This document shows, one piece after another, positions 60,075-64,000 of a stretch of 64,000 nucleotides of DNA. Under the pieces are notes generated by a model. It was not told the DNA's origin and searched no databases. It worked only from the letters and a program-made list of their open reading frames with translations. A program made the translations under genes and the position numbers. Each line of letters starts with the position of its first letter. Positions within the stretch are counted from its first letter, which is position 1. This stretch comes from Bacteroidetes bacterium GWF2_41_31. GTDB taxonomy: Bacteria; Bacteroidota; Bacteroidia; Bacteroidales; F082. The DNA lies in assembly GCA_001769215.1 (NCBI GenBank), contig MEOL01000008.1:1-64000 (forward strand). The letters are read 5' to 3'.

Positions 60075-61763
60075 TTGAAAAAGCGTTTTAACCTGATTGT
60101 CCTTTTTATGTCTGTCAGCCTGGCAGGAATTATTTTCACCCAGGCATTGTGGATCAGGCATGCCATGAAAATGGAAGCCTCCAGATTTGAGAAATCAGCC
60201 CATGAAGCCATGCTGGAAAGCATCGACAACTGGGGCCGATTCGACAGGTTTTCGTTTATAAATGATAAGATGAACCTGCCTCCTCCCCCACCTGTGAGGC
60301 CGGTACGTCCAGCCAGAACTTTTTACAGTGTTACTCCCGGTGCCAACAGTCGTGTGTCGGTGGAAGTGGATACGGTTGTAAGTCAGCATGGTTCAACAAG
60401 CCATGTCATCAGCATCACTTCCAAAAACAAAGTGAGCGCACAGGCAAGTGTCAATATGGATTCTGTTCGTAACAACTTTCAATTCGATTATGATCTGGAA
60501 TGGGTATCTGACTCTGAACCAAATGTTGTGAGGGTTACAGATAATTATCCGCAATTTTTTGAACGACAGAGAATCCATGACAGTATCCGGCAAAAAATGG
60601 AGGAACTCAACTTCAGAGCAGAAGAAGAAAAAGCCAGGGTAATTGAGAAAAAACTGGAACAATTCAACAAAAATATGGAAGAATGGGTGGTGGAATACAG
60701 CTTCGATCCCAATAAAATGCTGGACAACTTCCCTGTTTCCAACCTGGACACATTACTTCGAAATGCCCTGTTTTCAAGAGGCATCGACCTGCCTTTTTAC
60801 TATCAGGTTGTGCAGGAGACAGACGATTCTGTTCATGTAATTTCCTCCACCAAAGAAGCACCTGTAGAATTGAAAACAGCTTTCAAAGTCAACCTGTTTC
60901 CCGACGACTTCTTCCGCAAAAACATGTACCTGCTGTTAAGTTTTCCCTCCAAAAACAGCTACATCTTCAAATCACTCACCTTACTCATCACCGGAAGTGT
61001 GGTCTTTACCCTCATTATCCTCACCACCTTTTGGTTTACCATTTTTTACATGCTGAAGCAGAAAAAAATGTCGCAGATAAAAACCGATTTCATCAACAAC
61101 ATGACCCATGAGTTTAAAACGCCCATTGCCACTGTCGGCCTGGCTACGGATGCCCTTTCTTCGCCCAAAGTCTTCGGGCAGACCGATCCAACCAAATACT
61201 ATCTGGGCATCATCCGGCAGGAAAATAAACGCATGAACAGTCAGGTTGAGAAAGTACTTCAAATGGCTTTGATTGAAAGAGGGAATATCCACATCGAACC
61301 ACAACCCATGAATGCACACGAAGCCATTGAGCATACCATTGAAGTGCTGCAGCTTTCGGCCCAGCAAAAAAACGGGCGTATCATTTCTGTCCTGCGTGCT
61401 TCCTGCGACCAACTGCTGGCCGATGAAGTACATTTCGCCAACCTCATGAATAACCTGCTGGACAATGCCATCAAATACACCGAAAAACCACCTGAGATCG
61501 TGGTTGAAACCTACAATCAGCAAAACTCACTGATTATCAGGGTAGCCGATAATGGTGTGGGCATGACCAAAGAAGTACAGCAGCACATTTTCGATCAGTT
61601 TTACCGCCGGCCAAGCGGCAACATACACAATGTAAAAGGTTTCGGACTTGGATTGAGCTATGTAAAAGCCATTGTGACCGCTCATGGCGGGACCATCCGG
61701 GTACACAGCGAACCCGGAAATGGCAGTATCTTTACCCTGACTTTTAATTGCCACAAATCATGA
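60075..61763 (+). CDS. Sensor histidine kinase, paralogue of the RprX-like kinase
   Basis: 562 residues starting at a TTG (60075) that gives a normal KKRF-plus-membrane-helix N-terminus; the next in-frame ATG lies within the helix. TM1 (about 6-26), a large periplasmic domain (30-295) with a proline run (PPPPPVRPVRP, 69-79) and a coiled coil (160-205), TM2 (about 298-326), HisKA with His345 (NNMTHEFKTP), HATPase (NLLDNAIKYT, DNGVGM, GFGLGLSYVKAI). The catalytic part is clearly paralogous to the kinase at 6830-8254. Its TGA overlaps the regulator ATG. Confidence 0.9.
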   Translation: MKKRFNLIVLFMSVSLAGIIFTQALWIRHAMKMEASRFEKSAHEAMLESIDNWGRFDRFSFINDKMNLPPPPPVRPVRPARTFYSVTPGANSRVSVEVDTVVSQHGSTSHVISITSKNKVSAQASVNMDSVRNNFQFDYDLEWVSDSEPNVVRVTDNYPQFFERQRIHDSIRQKMEELNFRAEEEKARVIEKKLEQFNKNMEEWVVEYSFDPNKMLDNFPVSNLDTLLRNALFSRGIDLPFYYQVVQETDDSVHVISSTKEAPVELKTAFKVNLFPDDFFRKNMYLLLSFPSKNSYIFKSLTLLITGSVVFTLIILTTFWFTIFYMLKQKKMSQIKTDFINNMTHEFKTPIATVGLATDALSSPKVFGQTDPTKYYLGIIRQENKRMNSQVEKVLQMALIERGNIHIEPQPMNAHEAIEHTIEVLQLSAQQKNGRIISVLRASCDQLLADEVHFANLMNNLLDNAIKYTEKPPEIVVETYNQQNSLIIRVADNGVGMTKEVQQHIFDQFYRRPSGNIHNVKGFGLGLSYVKAIVTAHGGTIRVHSEPGNGSIFTLTFNCHKS

Positions 61764-62467
61764 CCAACGATCCTTATATATTACTTGTTGAAGACGATGT
61801 TAATTTTGGTTCTGTGCTTAAGAGCTACCTCGAACTAAATGATTTTAAGGTAGATTGGGTTTCAGATGGAAAGGATGCCAACGAAAAATTCATCCAGGGG
61901 AATTACCAGTTGATTTTGCTTGATGTGATGCTTCCCAACCTGGATGGGTTCTCCATCGCAAAACAAATCAAGGCATCGGGTCGCAACACACCCTTTATTT
62001 TTATCACCGCCAAAACCCTGCGTGAAGATGTGGTAGCCGGCTATAAAACCGGTGCCGACGATTACATTACCAAACCCTTCGATTCGGAGATCCTGCTATA
62101 CAAAATCAAAGCCGTGCTCAGCAGGCATCAAAACAAGCCCGAAACAGGCTCCCTAACAGGAATCCTGCACCCGGGCCATTTTTTATTTGATTACCGGTCA
62201 AGGAAACTCACCAATCAACAGAACAACCACAGCACCTCGCTTACTCCCAAGGAAAGCGAACTGCTTTATTTGTTGATCATGCAACAGGGAGAAATGCTAT
62301 CGAAGGTGGTGGCACTAAACAAAATCTGGGGCGATGCCAATTATTTCACCACCCGCAGCATGGATGTGTACATCACCAAGCTCCGAAAACACTTATCTTC
62401 AGATACTTCCCTCCAGATTATTACCATTCATGGAGATGGCTACCGGTTGGTAACCGAAGGCAAATGA
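61760..62467 (+). CDS. OmpR/PhoB-family response regulator, paralogue of the RprY-like one
   Basis: 235 residues: receiver with Glu11-Asp12-Asp13, phospho-Asp55 (LLDVMLP) and Lys105 (ITKPF), winged helix ending TIHGDGYRLV. Start at ATG 61760 in an ATGA overlap with the kinase stop; an earlier ATG would extend into the kinase. The DNA-contact region is nearly identical to that of the regulator at 6126-6818, implying shared or competing operators. Confidence 0.92.
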   Translation: MTNDPYILLVEDDVNFGSVLKSYLELNDFKVDWVSDGKDANEKFIQGNYQLILLDVMLPNLDGFSIAKQIKASGRNTPFIFITAKTLREDVVAGYKTGADDYITKPFDSEILLYKIKAVLSRHQNKPETGSLTGILHPGHFLFDYRSRKLTNQQNNHSTSLTPKESELLYLLIMQQGEMLSKVVALNKIWGDANYFTTRSMDVYITKLRKHLSSDTSLQIITIHGDGYRLVTEGK

Positions 62468-62540
62468 TGGTTCAGAAAAATCCCCTTCAGATATCCGAAC
62501 TACCTGTTTAACAAACACATGGATAAGGCAACAACCATTT

Positions 62541-62585
62541 CTTCGTGAATCTCTGTGGTTTCTTTGTGTCACTTTGTGAAACAGC
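62541..62585. repeat. ACACAAAG-type dispersed repeat, minus-strand copy
   Basis: Read on the minus strand it gives CACAAAGTGACACAAAGAAA and then CCACAGAGATTCACG, the same motif as 51928-51975 in the other orientation. Confidence 0.55.
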
Positions 62586-62669
62586 ACGATTACTGTTGTG
62601 CGTTTGGCGATATCGTAACGTGCAACGGTACACCGCGCGTCAGAGTGGGGGTATCTGAATTAAATCCTG

Positions 62670-63263
62670 TTAATTCTCGTCTGCCCACTCAATTTTTTCC
62701 AACTCCCAATAGCTCCCATCAGAAAAGTCGATTTTTACGATACCAAATTCGGTAGAGTAATACAGTTTATTAGCCGATGTTGCTTCATTGATAAATACAT
62801 CCATTATCCAACGATTCAATACATAAAGACTGTCGACATAAGGAGTAGACTCTTTTGATAGGGGTAGATCAAAGGAAAATCCCGCTCCACTTGCTCCATT
62901 ATATAACTCTATAATATAGTTTCTGCTGCTGGTTAATTGCCCACCCATTTCTAAATAAAAGGTAACATATTCAATGCTATTTTCTAAATCAATAGATGCC
63001 TTATCAGTTTCAACTAAATAGTAGTCTTTTGTATTTATACCAAGAAGCATTTCATGTACTTGATTGCTCCGGCCTTTTACATACCATGATAAGGTATCCC
63101 CTGTATTGGAAATTAATTTGAAAGAATCGCCTTTTTGATATGGATTTTGTGCTTTCATCTCGTCTGTCAACAAAAACTCACCTGCCAGGTGGTTTTTTTC
63201 ACAACTAAAACAAAGAGCTAAGATGCCGAGCAAAAGGATAAAGACAATTTTTAGATTTCTCAT
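62670..63263 (-). CDS. Small lipoprotein, paralogue of 39906-40511
   Basis: 197 residues with a lipobox (LLGILALCFSC, Cys near 21). Both ends match the lipoprotein at 39906-40511 (GEFLLTDEMKAQNPY; GIVKIDFSDGSYWELEKIEW), the middle has diverged. Five bases upstream lies the tail of a broken T9SS cargo gene, the same gene order as at 37868-40511. No recognised family. Confidence 0.8.
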   Translation of the reverse strand: MRNLKIVFILLLGILALCFSCEKNHLAGEFLLTDEMKAQNPYQKGDSFKLISNTGDTLSWYVKGRSNQVHEMLLGINTKDYYLVETDKASIDLENSIEYVTFYLEMGGQLTSSRNYIIELYNGASGAGFSFDLPLSKESTPYVDSLYVLNRWIMDVFINEATSANKLYYSTEFGIVKIDFSDGSYWELEKIEWADEN

Positions 63264-63268
63264 AAACT

Positions 63269-63532
63269 TTATAGTTTGACTATTTTAATCGTGGTAACAC
63301 CTGCGGAAGAAACCACCTTTAAATAATAAACTCCTTTTGGGTGATTTGTAAGATCAAAGGTAAGGGAATTTTGATAACCCTCTTCAATCGATAAAACAAT
63401 TAACCCCCTCTCTGGTCCTCGTTTGAGCGTAGCGGTAACGAGCCTGCCTGCCAGGCAGTGGTCATAAAACAAGGATAAGAAAAGATAATGATAGAAAAGC
63501 CTAGTTACACTTGTCTGGCTGTGGGGGATCAT
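63269..63532 (-). pseudogene. Broken T9SS cargo gene, only the sorting tail remains
   Basis: The frame ends with a T9SS-type core (SLTFDLTNHPKGVYYLKVVS ... TTIKIVKL) of about 45 residues. Upstream of it the coding sense runs into a palindromic CTGCC/GGCAG-type repeat (GCCTGCCTGCCAGGC near 63451-63466), and no PNP motif, signal peptide or catalytic domain remains. It is followed by the lipoprotein gene. Most likely a cargo gene cut by repeat-linked rearrangement. Confidence 0.6.
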
Positions 63533-63539
63533 GTACCCG

Positions 63540-63660
63540 TTACTTAAAGTTTACTAAGTTCCCTATTCCATGCACCTCAGTATCCATCTCCTGTCCCTGG
63601 AACCCGAACCGATAACTTTCCAGACTATATTTTCTCCCAGACATTTGAGGGGCTATGTGG
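63540..63660 (-). pseudogene. RHS-repeat core remnant
   Basis: A minus-strand frame (upstream TAG near 63661 to TAA at 63540) reads IAPQMSGRKYSLESYRFGF, QGQEMDTEVHGIGNLVNF. This is the start of the RHS-associated core domain (usual form PMPGR..N..YRFGFNGQEKDDEV.G.GN). The following YDPRLGRF part and the whole upstream repeat region are absent. Remnant of a polymorphic-toxin/RHS gene, lying between the cargo tail and the next gene. Confidence 0.65.
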
Positions 63661-63671
63661 GTTAACTAACA

Positions 63672-64000
63672 TTAACCCATTGATTTCTCCATCAATCCCT
63701 CAGCAGTGGCAACAAACCCCAGTTTTTTCAGGTATTTTACATGTTTGGGTGAGTTGGCTTCGGCCACAATTTTGTGAATACCAACCCCGGTTAACGACTG
63801 CATCAGGTCGTCATAAACAAATTTCCCGTTTTTGTAATCGCGGTATTGGGGCACCACATAATCAAGCCCTACTCGCAGTTCTCCGTTTTCGCGCCTGTGT
63901 GCCAGCACCAACCCGGCTACGGCCATATTTCGCAATACAAAAAAGCTCACGGTGTTCATCTCAGGTTTATAAACAAAACCAGGAAAAAAGCGTTCGATTT
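63672..64000 (-). CDS. C-terminal part of a YgjV/GNAT-like protein (cut by window end)
   Basis: The frame is open through the right edge of the window (reading FFPGFVYKPE before MNTVSFFVLRNM), so the start is outside. The visible about 109 residues contain VAGLVLAHRRENGELRVGLD, YVVPQYRDYKNGKFVYDD and KHVKYLKKLGF, matching the GNAT-like end that in Bacteroidota is fused to a YgjV-type membrane protein. Function unknown. Confidence 0.7.
   Translation of the reverse strand, partial: IERFFPGFVYKPEMNTVSFFVLRNMAVAGLVLAHRRENGELRVGLDYVVPQYRDYKNGKFVYDDLMQSLTGVGIHKIVAEANSPKHVKYLKKLGFVATAEGLMEKSMG

Noticed and set aside
1-64000. CRISPR arrays, insertion sequences, rRNA operons, prophage
   Set aside because: No regularly spaced repeats with spacers, no transposase or integrase frame and no rRNA sequence were seen; the dispersed repeats are too short and irregular.

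Overview
The window comes from a member of the Bacteroidota, most likely a free-living or gut-type Bacteroidales/Marinilabiliales relative; no closer assignment is safe from sequence alone. The evidence is: five or six proteins or remnants with type IX secretion (T9SS) C-terminal sorting domains, Bacteroidota-only families (DUF4270, PorT-like barrels, tail-fibre S74-like chaperone, LptC lipoprotein in its usual synteny), hybrid histidine kinases, an absence of strong Shine-Dalgarno sites, and many promoters of the Bacteroidota type (TTG, about 17-23 bases, then TAnnTTTG).

Layout. 0.1-8.3 kb: a small 25-residue-repeat protein, class II aldolase (fbaA), a TPR hybrid kinase, a PlsC-like acyltransferase, NhaA, and an RprX/RprY-like two-component pair. 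8.3-17.5 kb: a possible short transcript, secreted proteins (T9SS cargo, YCF48/BNR-like lipoprotein), a TPR/LuxR-type regulator and a large leucine-rich-repeat protein. 17.5-33.7 kb is a housekeeping block: glmS, DUF4270 plus a half-length glycogen-synthase-like protein, a PhoB/PhoR-like pair, polyprenyl synthase, radical SAM protein, ansA-tatD, LOG protein, P-loop kinase, pth, rplY, prs and a carboxypeptidase-regulatory-domain protein. 33.9-41.9 kb is an accessory region, visibly A+T richer between 35.7 and 40 kb: truncated M28 peptidase, aldo-keto reductase, methyltransferase, a three-gene secreted/lipoprotein operon, palindromic repeats, a YafQ-type toxin-antitoxin pair, a collapsed outer-membrane barrel gene, and a strongly structured RNA with its own promoter and terminator. 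41.9-49.7 kb: epimerase-like SDR, M48 protease, the conserved coaX / outer-membrane protein / TPR / lptC / CNNM cluster, and tRNA-Phe. 50-64 kb: serine hydrolase, a three-gene ABC cassette, hybrid kinase plus lipoprotein, a vWA T9SS protein, a T9SS protein divergent from a second RprX/RprY-like pair, then gene debris (T9SS tail, RHS core) and the end of a YgjV/GNAT-like gene cut by the window edge.

How it fits together. The two RprX/RprY-like systems are paralogues, and both carry GTTAA boxes phased at about 10 bp, in the same orientation and at the same distance (27-28 bases) from the kinase -7 element. This predicts a shared, auto-regulated envelope-response operator. The strongest unexplained object is the roughly 350-base RNA at 41575-41923. 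It folds into at least eight hairpins, four with GNRA and two with UACG tetraloops, and I cannot assign it to a known class. Many start codons were re-set by locating the -7 element; several nominal TTG starts lie inside it.
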